A stretch of DNA of 64,000 bases from CAWJMD01 sp963700925 (GTDB lineage Bacteria > Actinomycetota > Actinomycetes > Actinomycetales > CAWJMD01), in contig OY969553.1 in assembly GCA_963700925.1 (NCBI GenBank), positions 2,914,001 to 2,978,000 of the forward strand, given 5' to 3'. The translations under genes were made by a program, and so were the position numbers. Below the pieces are notes generated by a model. The model made no database searches and was not told the origin of the DNA. It saw only the letters and a list, made by a program, of their open reading frames with translations. Numbering within the stretch: position 1 is the stretch's first letter; each line of letters opens with the position of its first letter. Positions 8,907 through 17,042 of the stretch are shown here, in pieces.

Positions 8907-10106
8907 ATGCTCAAGGCCCTGCTGCTGGAGAACCTGCACCCCCTCGCGACGCACCTGCTCGACGAGTCCGGCGTGCAGGTCGAGGCGCATGTCGGGGCCA
9001 TGGATCCGGGCGAGCTCGCGGGAGCACTTCGCGGAGTGCACCTGCTGGGCATCCGGTCGAAGACCGAGGTCACGCCGGAGGTGATCGCCGCCGCCCCCGA
9101 CCTGCTGGCGGTGGGCGCGTTCTGCATCGGCACGAACCAGGTCGCCCTCCAGGCGGCCGCCCAGGCGGGCGTGGCTGTCTTCAACGCCCCCTTCTCCAAC
9201 ACACGCAGTGTGGTCGAGCTCGCGATCGCCGAGATCATCGTGATGGCAAGGCGTCTCACCGAGAAGGACCGCGCGCTGCACGCTGGGGTCTGGGACAAGT
9301 CGGCGACCGGCAGCCATGAGGTGCGGGGACGGCGACTGGGCATCGTGGGGTACGGCAACATCGGCTGCCAGCTGTCGGTGATCGCCGAGGCGCTGGGCAT
9401 GCAGGTGTACTTCTACGACACCGCCGACAAGCTCGCCCTCGGCAACGCCCACCGGTGCTCGTCGCTCGGCGAGCTGCTCGACGTGGCGGAGGTCGTGACG
9501 CTGCACGTCGACGGGCGCGAGGGCAACGCCGGATTCTTCGGCGCGGAGCAGTTCGCGCGCATGCGCCCACGCAGCCTGTTCCTCAACCTGTCTCGCGGTT
9601 TCCTCGTCGACTACGACGCCCTGCGCGCGCAGATCGAGAGCGGACACATCGCAGGCGCAGCCGTCGACGTGTTCCCGGATGAGCCCAAGAAGCGCGGGGA
9701 CGCATTCGACTCACAGCTGCGGGGGCTGCCGAACGTGGTGCTCACGCCGCACATCGGCGGGTCGACGGAGGAGGCGCAGGAGGACATCGGCCGATTCGTC
9801 GCCACCAAGCTGCGTGACTTCGTCGAGCACGGGTCGACCACCCTGAGCGTCAACCTTCCGGGCCTCGCTCTCGCGCAGATGCCCGGTCAGCACCGCATCG
9901 CCCACCTGCACCGCAACACACCCGGTGTGCTCGCCACGGTCAACAGCGTTCTCGCCGACCACGGTGTGAACATCGAGGGCCAGCTGCTCGGGACGCGCGG
10001 CGACATCGGTTATGTCGTCACCGACGTGGCCGCCGACCTCACGCCCGACGTCGTCCCCGCACTGCGGGCGATGCCCGAGACCGTGCGCCTCCGGCTGCTC
10101 GGCTAG
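8907..10106 (+). CDS. serA: D-3-phosphoglycerate dehydrogenase, short ACT-containing form
   Basis: Catalyses the NAD-dependent first step of serine synthesis. The 399-residue length matches the E. coli SerA type rather than the about 530-residue form typical of actinomycetes. The Rossmann motif GYGNIG is at about residues 148-153, followed by an acidic residue in YFYDTADK. The catalytic histidine is in LTPHIGGSTEEAQEDIG, and a C-terminal ACT domain (about 325-399) starts at HRIAHLHRNTPGVLATVNSV, the serine-feedback domain of this family. GGGAGG sits nine bases before the ATG. The genome may hold a second, long SerA, so this could act on another 2-hydroxyacid. Confidence 0.88.
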   Translation: MLKALLLENLHPLATHLLDESGVQVEAHVGAMDPGELAGALRGVHLLGIRSKTEVTPEVIAAAPDLLAVGAFCIGTNQVALQAAAQAGVAVFNAPFSNTRSVVELAIAEIIVMARRLTEKDRALHAGVWDKSATGSHEVRGRRLGIVGYGNIGCQLSVIAEALGMQVYFYDTADKLALGNAHRCSSLGELLDVAEVVTLHVDGREGNAGFFGAEQFARMRPRSLFLNLSRGFLVDYDALRAQIESGHIAGAAVDVFPDEPKKRGDAFDSQLRGLPNVVLTPHIGGSTEEAQEDIGRFVATKLRDFVEHGSTTLSVNLPGLALAQMPGQHRIAHLHRNTPGVLATVNSVLADHGVNIEGQLLGTRGDIGYVVTDVAADLTPDVVPALRAMPETVRLRLLG

Positions 10107-10119
10107 GGCTGCCGGACGG

Positions 10120-10827
10120 TCAGACCGCGCAGCTGTCGCCCTCGCACACTTCGCCTTCGCCGCCGCCGGCGAGCACCGTCACGGGGTGCTTCTCCTGCCA
10201 CGCCTTCGCGAGCACCTGCGAGATCTGCTCCGGCGGCTGCGCCCCTGAGACGCCGTAGCGCCCGTCGACGACGAAGAACGGCACACCGGTGATCTGGTAG
10301 GCCTGCGCCTGCGCCTCGTCGGCACGGACGGCCCCCGCGTACCCGTCGCTCGCGAGCACGTCGCGGACCTCGCCCTCCCCGAGACCCACCTCGACAGCCA
10401 GCGCCGCCAGCTCGTCGTGGTCGGAGACCGACAGGCCCTCACCGAAGGTGGCGCGGTCGAGACGCTCCTTCAGCTCGTCCTGCAGCCCGTGCTCGAGTGC
10501 CAGGTGCAGCAGGCGGTGCGCGTCGAACGTGTTGCCGGTGCGCGAGAGGTCGAACCGGAAGGTCAGCCCCTCAGCGGCGGCGGTCTCGGTCATGTGGTCG
10601 AGCATCTGCTGGGCCTGCTCGGTGGTGCGGCGGTACTTCGCGGCGAGCCGGTCGGCGTGGGGCGTGGTGTTCTCCCCGGACGGTCGCGCCGCCGGGTCGA
10701 GCTCGAACGAGCGCCACAGCACCTCGACCTCGTCACGGTGCGCGAAGTCAGCGAGGGCGCGCTCGAAGCGGCGCTTGCCGATGTAGCACCACGGGCACAC
10801 GACGTCAGACCAGATCTCAACCTTCAT
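10120..10827 (-). CDS. DsbA-family oxidoreductase (FrnE type)
   Basis: Thioredoxin-fold protein of 235 residues with the redox motif CPWC at residues 11-14 in SDVVCPWCYIGKRRFE. The length, the all-helical insert and the ITGVPFFVVDGRYGVSGAQP segment with its cis-proline match the FrnE/2-hydroxychromene-2-carboxylate-isomerase-like branch of DsbA proteins, which are cytosolic; no signal peptide is present. It ends in CEGDSCAV, a second cysteine pair seen in some FrnE homologues. Start is the ATG immediately before the conserved KVEIWSD. It lies 67 bases downstream of the FAD monooxygenase on the same strand. Confidence 0.88.
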   Translation of the reverse strand: MKVEIWSDVVCPWCYIGKRRFERALADFAHRDEVEVLWRSFELDPAARPSGENTTPHADRLAAKYRRTTEQAQQMLDHMTETAAAEGLTFRFDLSRTGNTFDAHRLLHLALEHGLQDELKERLDRATFGEGLSVSDHDELAALAVEVGLGEGEVRDVLASDGYAGAVRADEAQAQAYQITGVPFFVVDGRYGVSGAQPPEQISQVLAKAWQEKHPVTVLAGGGEGEVCEGDSCAV

Positions 10828-10894
10828 GTCGGGTGCAACCGCCTCGGCCGCCGGCCTCTTCCGTGACGTGCGGCACGTTGACTGGTCTCCCGAG

Positions 10895-12406
10895 TCACGG
10901 CTCCGAGGTTCTAGGCGGTCCGAACCAGGTGGTGAGCGCGTCCTGGAGCCCCTGATCGGTCCCGTCTCCCGTCCACGCCACGTGTCCGTCAGGCCGAACC
11001 AGCACCGCGCTGGGAGCAGAGACTTCTCCGAGCACCGGAAGCTCCCAGGTACCAACGTATGTGGCGTCGACCAGTTGGACTCGATCCGCCCATGGAGTGA
11101 TGTCGAGACTGCCGGGCTCATCGAGGTTGAGCAGCACCGGGTGGGCCTGGTGCAGCAAGGTGAAGACCCGCAGCGGGCCGTCGGCCGTGACCAGGTCGAG
11201 GTCGGGCATGCGGCGTCCGAGCAGTGGGTGTCCCTCGCCGAGGTCGTAGTGGATGTCCAGACTGAACATCATCGCGGCGAAGCGTTTGCGCGACTCGTCC
11301 GTCATGAGGAACTCGGCGATGGTGTCGCGCAAGGCCCCTGTGCGGTCGTCCGGACGGCGGAGCGCGACGTGCGCCATCGTGGTGCGCAGCCAGCGGGCAG
11401 CGACCGGGTGACGCTCGTCGTGGTAGGTGTCCAAAAGGCTTTCTGGGGACGTCCGGTTGACCACCTGGGCCAGCTTCCATCCCAGATTCACCGCATCCTG
11501 CACGCCCATCTGAAGGCCCCCTGCGCCATCGGGGGAGTGCACGTGCGCGGCGTCGCCGGCGAGCAGGACCCGCCTGTCGCGGTAGGTCGCGGCCTGCCGG
11601 GTCATGTCGGTGAACCTCGAGATCGAGGTGGGACTGTGGACTCCGAAGTCGGTCCCGTACACGGCGATGAGGCCCTCGCTGAGATCGCGCAGGGTGGGTT
11701 CCCTAGTGGCGCCGACGTGCGCTTCGGTCAGCATGACCCCTACCGGCCCACTGTCCGCATAGACGATCTTGCCGTCGACGATCGTGTACTCCACCCTGCC
11801 GAGGGCATGCATGCCGACGGCGTCGTGGCGGATGCCCCACTCCTCCGGCGGCTCGGCCAGCTCGACCGTGGCGACCAGGCTGCTCGTGGTCGGATCCCAG
11901 CCCGGGAACTCGATACCGGCTGTCTTGCGGACCAGACTGCGTCCTCCGTCGCACCCGACGAGATACTCCGCCCGCAGCGACTGGCCGTCGGACAGCTCGA
12001 CGTCGACGCCGGTTTCGTCCTGCGCGAAGCCCGTCACCTCACGCTCGCGATAGAAGGTGACCGACAGCTCGCCGACCCAACCTGCCAGGATGCGCTCGAT
12101 GTGTCTCTGCCAGAGCCCGATCGAGTAGGGATGCCGGGTGGGAAAGGCGCTGATGTCCAACGGAACCCCGGCGAACATCCCGACGTTGGCCACCTGTCCT
12201 TCCGAGAGGAACCGGTCGGCGATTCCTCGCTGATCCATGATCTCGATGGTCCGTGAGTGCAGACCACCTGCGCGCGAGCCGGGCAGGTCCTGGTTGGGCC
12301 GCCGCTCGACGATCGCAACGTCGACCCCGGCCAGCGCCAGCTCACCCGCCAGCATCAGCCCTGCCGGACCTCCTCCGGCGATCACCACCGCGTGCTGCAC
12401 ACGCAT
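10895..12406 (-). CDS. FAD-dependent aromatic monooxygenase (PHBH fold)
   Basis: Class A flavoprotein monooxygenase of about 503 residues. The N-terminal dinucleotide fold reads AGGGPAGLMLAGELALAG; the second FAD motif is GCDGGRSLVRKTAGIEFPG, and the GD motif is AGDAAHVHSPDGAGG near residue 280, followed by LQMGVQDAVNLGWKLA. After about residue 380 there is a C-terminal thioredoxin-like domain, as in rifampicin monooxygenase and pentachlorophenol hydroxylase relatives. NADPH and oxygen would be used to hydroxylate an aromatic or antibiotic substrate that I cannot name. The ATG at 12406 follows a GGGGGA site; the frame is open much further upstream, but that part is antisense to the reductase gene. 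Confidence 0.88.
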   Translation of the reverse strand: MRVQHAVVIAGGGPAGLMLAGELALAGVDVAIVERRPNQDLPGSRAGGLHSRTIEIMDQRGIADRFLSEGQVANVGMFAGVPLDISAFPTRHPYSIGLWQRHIERILAGWVGELSVTFYREREVTGFAQDETGVDVELSDGQSLRAEYLVGCDGGRSLVRKTAGIEFPGWDPTTSSLVATVELAEPPEEWGIRHDAVGMHALGRVEYTIVDGKIVYADSGPVGVMLTEAHVGATREPTLRDLSEGLIAVYGTDFGVHSPTSISRFTDMTRQAATYRDRRVLLAGDAAHVHSPDGAGGLQMGVQDAVNLGWKLAQVVNRTSPESLLDTYHDERHPVAARWLRTTMAHVALRRPDDRTGALRDTIAEFLMTDESRKRFAAMMFSLDIHYDLGEGHPLLGRRMPDLDLVTADGPLRVFTLLHQAHPVLLNLDEPGSLDITPWADRVQLVDATYVGTWELPVLGEVSAPSAVLVRPDGHVAWTGDGTDQGLQDALTTWFGPPRTSEP

Positions 12407-12463
12407 CTCGCATCCCCCATGTCCTCGGATTCTGCTTTCGGCCAACGATTCTGCGGGACGACC

Positions 12464-12498
12464 GGGGCCTTGCGGCAAGGCCCCTAGCGCGCTATACG
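12464..12498 (+). promoter_or_regulatory. Candidate promoter with 9-bp dyad over the -35
   Basis: A perfect inverted repeat, GGGGCCTTG-CGG-CAAGGCCCC, occupies 12464-12484. Overlapping it, TTGCGG (12470-12475) and TATACG (12493-12498) are spaced by 17 bases, a plausible sigma-70-type promoter firing towards the reductase gene at 12578. The dyad would block the -35 if a repressor bound it. It sits in the divergent gap between the monooxygenase and the reductases, so one regulator could control both directions; no regulator gene is adjacent. Confidence 0.45.
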
Positions 12499-12577
12499 TT
12501 GAGAGTGGCAGGGAGTGAGCCACCCTCCCGTCAGCCGCGACATCGGCGTCCACTCGTACCCAGGTCATTGAAGGTCG

Positions 12578-13174
12578 ATGATGAGGCCCATGACCGCTAC
12601 CTACACCTTCGACGTCCTCTCCACCCTCGACGGCTTCGGCTCCTACGGGCCCGACGGCGACTGGGGTGGCTACTGGGGCAAGCACGGCCCCGAGTTTCTC
12701 GAGCGTCGCCTCGACGCGTACGGCGAGAACCATCGGATGGTCCTCGGGGCCAACACTTTTCGGGAGTTCGTCCAGCTGATGGGCCCGAGCACCGGGGAAC
12801 TTAAGGAGCTCGACCCGGTGAACACCCGGATGAGGAACATGCCGACGACGGTCGTGTCGACGACCCTCGAAGGACCCCTCGACTGGCCGGACGCGACCCT
12901 GGTGAGCGGCGACGCCGTCGACGTCGTCGCCCGGCTCAAGGAGGAGTCCGAGGTGCCGTTGCGCTCGCACGGCAGCCTGTCGATGAACCGGTCGCTGATG
13001 GCCGCCGGCCTGGTCGACCGCGTCCAGCTGACGATCTTCCCGGTGATCACCGGTCAGACCGGGACGGGCCCGATCTTCGGGGGTGCGGCCGACTTCGATC
13101 TCGAGCTGTTCGAGAGCCGGACGCTCGACGGTCACACCCTAGAGCTCACCTACCTGCCCACGCTGCATGGCTGA
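12578..13174 (+). CDS. RibD-C/dihydrofolate-reductase-like protein (copy 1)
   Basis: 198 residues of the RibD C-terminal/DHFR fold: FDVLSTLDGFGSYGPDGDWG at the front (substrate-site start), MVLGANTFREF, PTTVVSTTLEGPLDWPDA, then RSHGSLSMNRSLMAAGLVDRVQLTIFPVITGQTG, which carries the nucleotide-binding G-S and VD-P-G pattern. Such stand-alone proteins are presumed NADPH-dependent reductases; the substrate is unknown. Starts at 12578, 12581 and 12590 are all possible; GAAGG lies just upstream. It is followed 38 bases later by a paralogue and divergent from the FAD monooxygenase. Confidence 0.85.
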   Translation: MMRPMTATYTFDVLSTLDGFGSYGPDGDWGGYWGKHGPEFLERRLDAYGENHRMVLGANTFREFVQLMGPSTGELKELDPVNTRMRNMPTTVVSTTLEGPLDWPDATLVSGDAVDVVARLKEESEVPLRSHGSLSMNRSLMAAGLVDRVQLTIFPVITGQTGTGPIFGGAADFDLELFESRTLDGHTLELTYLPTLHG

Positions 13175-13212
13175 CCGTCGCGGGACACCCGCGCAACTGG
13201 CAGGATCCTCGA

Positions 13213-13809
13213 ATGCAGAACCTGATGGTCGACTTCATCACCTCGCTGGACGGCTATGCCGCCGCCGAAGGCTGGCCCGGGCTGTGGGGGCTCGAAGGAC
13301 CCGAGTACTTGGAGTGGCTCGGTGAAGACGCCAAGGATGACTACGCCGTCCTGATGGGGGCGAAGACCTACCGGCTGATGGCCGGGTTCGCCGAGGCCGG
13401 CGAGGAGTCGGGTCTCGCCGAGCTGACCGCGGCGCCAAAGGTCGTGTTCTCGTCGACCCTGCGCGAGCCGCTTTCGTGGGCCAACACGCGCCTGGTCGAC
13501 GCCGACGCGGTCGAGACCGTCTGGTCGATGAAGCAGGATGGCAACGTCTCGTTGCGCACCATCGGCAGCCTGAGCCTGTGTCGGTCGTTGCTCGAGGCCG
13601 GACTGGTGGATCGGTTCCGGGTGGTCGTCTTTCCAGTGGTCACTGGTGTCTCCGGCCGGGAACGGATCTATGACGGGTGGCCCGATGTCGCGTTGGAGAC
13701 GGCCGCCCACCGCACCTTCGACGGCAGGCTGCAACTGCTCGAGTTCATCCCCACCCTGCTCGCGGCGCCGCCTGGGACGGGTGGACTGCCCGAGGGCGAC
13801 GGAGCCTGA
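13213..13809 (+). CDS. RibD-C/dihydrofolate-reductase-like protein (copy 2)
   Basis: 198 residues, the same length and fold as the preceding gene and clearly its paralogue: VDFITSLDGYAAAEGWPGLW, MGAKTYRLMAGFA, PKVVFSSTLREPLSWANT, then IGSLSLCRSLLEAGLVDRF and VVFPVVTGVSGRE. The sequences have drifted well apart, so the duplication is old or the genes arrived separately. A presumed NADPH-dependent reductase of unknown substrate. AGGA lies ten bases before the ATG. A 6-bp hairpin at 13179-13193 separates it from copy 1 but has no T-run. Confidence 0.85.
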   Translation: MQNLMVDFITSLDGYAAAEGWPGLWGLEGPEYLEWLGEDAKDDYAVLMGAKTYRLMAGFAEAGEESGLAELTAAPKVVFSSTLREPLSWANTRLVDADAVETVWSMKQDGNVSLRTIGSLSLCRSLLEAGLVDRFRVVVFPVVTGVSGRERIYDGWPDVALETAAHRTFDGRLQLLEFIPTLLAAPPGTGGLPEGDGA

Positions 13810-13958
13810 GCCGCAACGGTTCTCACACATCCGCGGTCAGCTCGGCAAGCAAGCCGTAACGTGTGTGCGAGGGCACTGCCTCGTGACCCTTGCTGACCGC
13901 CAAGCCTGCGAGGCGGGGGCTATTCAGCACGCGTTCGACATCGACGGAGCGCGAGTTC

Positions 13959-14372
13959 ATGAGGCCCGAGATGAGCGCTAGTCGCTCGAAGGCGAGTGCC
14001 GGCCGGGATTCCAGACCTCGGGTCCTCGTTGTCGGACTCGATCCCTTTCGGGTGCCCGGCCCTTGGGACCCGCAGCCGATTGCGGACGCGATCGAGACCG
14101 GCATGGCACGCCTGGCTGATCGCGGCTTCTCCGCCGAGGCCTGCCTGATTGGTCTCGACGGCAGTGACGACATCGAGGCTCGGGTCACGGCTGCGCTGGA
14201 GGCGGGGCAGTGGGAGTGCGTCGTCGTGGGCGGCGGTATTCGCGGGTCCGAGGAACAGGTCGAGCTCTTCGAGTCCATCGTCAACCTGATCCGGCGACAT
14301 GCTCCACAGGCTGCGATCGCGTTCAACAGCACGCCGCAGGACATGGTCGACGCCGTCGCCCGACAGCTCTAG
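13959..14372 (+). CDS. Conserved hypothetical protein, possible Rossmann-like fold
   Basis: About 137 residues, not recognised. The pattern RPRVLVVGLDPFRVPG, then EACLIGLDGSDDIEARV, ECVVVGGGIRGSEEQ and AAIAFNSTPQDMVDAV looks like an alternating alpha/beta protein of the Rossmann or flavodoxin type, with strands VLVVGLD, ACLIGLD, CVVVGGG and AAIAFN. No cofactor motif can be assigned with confidence. Starts at 13959 (GGAG nine bases upstream) and 13971 are both plausible; the frame opens earlier at 13890 but that part is polar and unlike a protein front. Confidence 0.65.
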   Translation: MRPEMSASRSKASAGRDSRPRVLVVGLDPFRVPGPWDPQPIADAIETGMARLADRGFSAEACLIGLDGSDDIEARVTAALEAGQWECVVVGGGIRGSEEQVELFESIVNLIRRHAPQAAIAFNSTPQDMVDAVARQL

Positions 14373-14424
14373 ACACGGCACGCCCTCGTTGGCGACGGGT
14401 CCGTGTTCATGCATGGCGGGCAAC

Positions 14425-14619
14425 CTAACGCCGGGCGGTGCCTAGCCGTCGGCCGTCCAGCAGCACCAGCCACGTCCCGCAGACGCAGCGGGCATAGGCG
14501 ATCGTGCCCGCGGACGTCTGGTGCGTGGACTGGAGCTGCCAGTCCGCCGGCGCGCCGTGGTCGCAGAGGGGGCCCGTCGAGAGCCGCAGTAGGGCGGGCG
14601 GGACAACCCGTCTGCTCAT
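14425..14619 (-). CDS. Small protein with possible zinc-binding Cys/His residues
   Basis: 64 residues starting MSRRVVPPALLRLSTG. It carries a CDH triplet and later CVCGTWLVLLDGRR, so two cysteine groups could form a small zinc ribbon. The ATG at 14619 has AAGGGGAGA five bases upstream, one of the better ribosome sites nearby, which supports it as a real gene; the ATG eight codons earlier does not. It begins 23 bases after the stop of the flavin oxidase gene (14643), so the two may be cotranscribed. Function unknown. Confidence 0.6.
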   Translation of the reverse strand: MSRRVVPPALLRLSTGPLCDHGAPADWQLQSTHQTSAGTIAYARCVCGTWLVLLDGRRLGTARR

Positions 14620-14642
14620 CGTCTCCCCTTTCCTCACGGCCA

Positions 14643-16313
14643 TCAGGTCTCACCGGCTCCAGCCGAACCCGCGTTGGCATCTCTGCTCGGCTCGATCGAA
14701 AGAGGATGATTGAAAATGTGGTGAGGATCCCACCGGCTCTTCACTTCTCGCAGCTTCGCGTAGTTCTCGCCGTAGTACAGATCAGACCAAGGGGAGCCGG
14801 ATTCATTCCACGTCTGGTCCCGAAGATCCACGTCCGGCCAATTGACATAGCATCCGCCCGTTCGGTCGTTGCGCACCGGCACGCCACCGGAGGTTGCGAA
14901 CAGGTCGCGGTAAAAGGTCCGGGTCCAACCCAGGTGCTTCTCGTCCTCTTCTGGGTCATCCCAGAAGCTTCCCAATCCGAGCAGCATCGTCGACTCCCGC
15001 TCGGCGACCGCGGTGTCGCGCGGGGACAGGGCGTTCATCTTCCCGCCCCATGTGGCGAGGGAGACAAGCCCGCCACGCCAGCCGTAGCCGTCATCAGTCA
15101 GGCGGTCATAGATGGTTGCGGTTTGCGCTGCGTCCAATGGCGATCGCAGGAACGCGCCCTTGGTTTTCGAGCGCAGCCGTGTCGCCGAAAGGCCCAGTCT
15201 GTCGGACGCGTCCGGAAGATTGATCGTGCTGTAGAGCCACGGTTCACTGTCTCGCAAGGTCTTCGTGCCATTCGGGACGTTCGCGGTCACCTCGGCGAAG
15301 TACGCATCAAGGGTTTCGCTGCTTGCCGGTTGCCCTGGATCGATCTGGCCGACCAGCATGACGGCACCGAACTCCTTGCGGAACGCGATCAGCTGCCCCC
15401 ATACCGCCGCGGCAGGAGTACTCGGAGAACCGTTTCGTTCACACCAACCCATGAAGTTGTGGAACAGCGTCGTGAAGGCCGCCTCGTCGAGATCCGGCCA
15501 TTTCCAGGCAATGGAGGCAACCGTGAACCCGGACGGCCGCCTCGGCAACAGCAGCGCCGGATCGTCCCCGTGAACATCTCGACTCCTGAACCAGAACTTG
15601 GTTGCGATGCCGAAGTTCCCACCACCGCCTCCGGCGTGCGCCCACCACAAGTCGCGGTTCGGGTCGCTCTCATCTCGCGTCGCGATAGCCTGCTTCGCCT
15701 TGCCGTTCGCGTCGACCACCACTGATTCGACCGCGTACAGATGATCGGATATGTACCCGTGCAACCGTGACAGGGCCCCGAATCCACCGCCGATGACGTG
15801 GCCGCCAAGGCCGACACTCGGGCAGATACTTCCCGGAAGGGTCACCCCCCACCCCATGTCCAGAGCTTGATACAACCGGCCGAACGTGGCGCCGGCTTCG
15901 ACCGCGAAGGCGCGCCGTCCCTCGTCGTAGTACACCGAATCCATTCGGGCGAGATCGATCACACACTCGACCGCGGGATCGTCGACAAACCCTTCGATAC
16001 AGTGCCCGCCGCTGCGCACCGCCAACTTCATTCCCGAGGAGACGGCCGCGTCGACCGCCTTCACCACTTGGCGTGTGTCAGCAACGCCATAGATGCTGTC
16101 CGGTGTCCCGACAAAGCGTCGGTTCTTTCCTCGCAGTTGCATGTCCCGGTACTGCGGATCGCTCGGATTCACTTCCGGCAATTGATCGCGCATCTGATCA
16201 TCATCTCCGACAGATCGGTCGACCATCTTTTCGTCCTGGCGAGCGTCGAATACGCCGTCACCCCTCGTCAGCGCGACGGTGGACCGGCCTGCGCCGACGG
16301 CGTACTCGATCAT
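14643..16313 (-). CDS. Berberine-bridge-type FAD-linked oxidase
   Basis: Up to 556 residues. The FAD_binding_4 domain is clear: VRSGGHCIEGF and LPGSICPSVGLGGHVIGGG. The histidine (H104) and cysteine (C164, counted from 16313) at these positions are those used for bicovalent FAD attachment in BBE-like enzymes. The BBE C-terminal motif is present as YYGENYAKLREVKSRWDPHH. These enzymes oxidise sugars, alkaloids or polyketides; the substrate is unknown and there is no signal peptide. The start is uncertain: ATGs at 16313, 16226 and 16193 are in frame. The gene is visibly richer in A/T codons than its neighbours, which suggests transfer. It is divergent from a TetR gene, with twin operator-like palindromes between. 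Confidence 0.85.
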   Translation of the reverse strand: MIEYAVGAGRSTVALTRGDGVFDARQDEKMVDRSVGDDDQMRDQLPEVNPSDPQYRDMQLRGKNRRFVGTPDSIYGVADTRQVVKAVDAAVSSGMKLAVRSGGHCIEGFVDDPAVECVIDLARMDSVYYDEGRRAFAVEAGATFGRLYQALDMGWGVTLPGSICPSVGLGGHVIGGGFGALSRLHGYISDHLYAVESVVVDANGKAKQAIATRDESDPNRDLWWAHAGGGGGNFGIATKFWFRSRDVHGDDPALLLPRRPSGFTVASIAWKWPDLDEAAFTTLFHNFMGWCERNGSPSTPAAAVWGQLIAFRKEFGAVMLVGQIDPGQPASSETLDAYFAEVTANVPNGTKTLRDSEPWLYSTINLPDASDRLGLSATRLRSKTKGAFLRSPLDAAQTATIYDRLTDDGYGWRGGLVSLATWGGKMNALSPRDTAVAERESTMLLGLGSFWDDPEEDEKHLGWTRTFYRDLFATSGGVPVRNDRTGGCYVNWPDVDLRDQTWNESGSPWSDLYYGENYAKLREVKSRWDPHHIFNHPLSIEPSRDANAGSAGAGET

Positions 16314-16320
16314 CGCCTAA

Positions 16321-16372
16321 CTTGACCGCCGGTCCAGTAATCAGTGTGCGACAATCTGGACCAGCGGTCAAG
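16321..16372. promoter_or_regulatory. Twin TetR-type operator between oxidase and tetR
   Basis: CTTGACCGCCGGTCCAG (16321-16337) is mirrored by CTGGACCAGCGGTCAAG (16356-16372): a 17-base inverted repeat with one mismatch and an 18-base spacer. Each arm is also nearly palindromic around TTGACCG/CGGTC, as expected if a TetR dimer bound each arm. The site lies 8 bases upstream of the oxidase ATG at 16313 and 22 bases before the tetR ATG, ideal for divergent control by the neighbouring TetR protein. The binding protein is inferred from position. Confidence 0.65.
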
Positions 16373-16393
16373 TTGCTGGACGAGGAGACTCCG

Positions 16394-16976
16394 ATGACGG
16401 TCGACACCGAGGCCCGAACGGGCCGACGCCGCGCGCAACCGCCGGGCCATCCTTGACGCCGCTGGCAAGCTTCTGGCCGAGCGAGGCGCGACCCATGTGT
16501 CGATCGAGGAGATCGCGGCCGCCGCCGGCGTGGGCAAGGGCACCGTGTTCCATCGGTTCGGCAATCGCGCCGGGCTGCTGCGCGCGCTGGTGATGGAGCG
16601 CTTCGAGGGGCTGCGAGACACCGTCACGTCGGGTCAGCCCCCGCTCGGGCCCGGCGCGCCCGCGCGGGAACGACTACTCGCCTTCTTCGCCGCATGGGCC
16701 GATCTCGCCATCGAAAGCTTCGAGCTGTTCGCGGCCTACTCCATCGGCAACGACGACAACCCGCGCGCCGGAGAGTTCCACGCCTTCTGGTGTGGACACA
16801 TCGCGGCGCTACTCCGTGAAGCTCGGCCCGACATCGTCGACGCCGACGTGCAGGCGCGGCTGCTGTTCTTGGGCACCTTCGGAAGCCCCGTCGGCCTCCA
16901 GCTGTTCCGCGCCGGGCAGGGGGATCGACTTAAGGCCGCCGTTCTCGCCATCGTCGAGGCCGTCGCTGCACCCTGA
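16394..16976 (+). pseudogene. TetR-family regulator with N-terminal frameshift
   Basis: From 16398 the third frame encodes a standard TetR front, ARNRRAILDAAGKLLAERG, then VSIEEIAAAAGVGKGTVFHR (helix-turn-helix) and a C-terminal ligand domain to 16976. That frame has no start codon before GTG at 16497, which would delete the first helix. An ATG at 16394 with GAGGAG upstream starts MTVDTEAR in another frame and hits TGA at 16454. Removing one C from the CCC run near 16413-16415 would join them as MTVDTEAERADAARNRRAIL, a normal TetR N-terminus. So this is either a one-base insertion that inactivated the regulator or a sequencing error. Family role: repressor of the divergent flavin oxidase through the palindromes at 16321-16372. 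Confidence 0.75.
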
Positions 16977-17042
16977 CGTGAGTGCGGGCGCGCCGAGGCG
17001 GCAAGGATCGTCACCCTGCGTGGAGCTCAGCCGAACGCGAGC

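Noticed and set aside
12407..13135. Upstream extension of the monooxygenase frame
   Set aside because: The FAD motif begins at 12406 with a good ribosome site; the extension is antisense to the reductase gene and unlike protein.
13179..13193. Intrinsic terminator between the two reductase genes
   Set aside because: CGCGGG-ACA-CCCGCG can pair, but the stem is short and no T-run follows; both genes run in the same direction.
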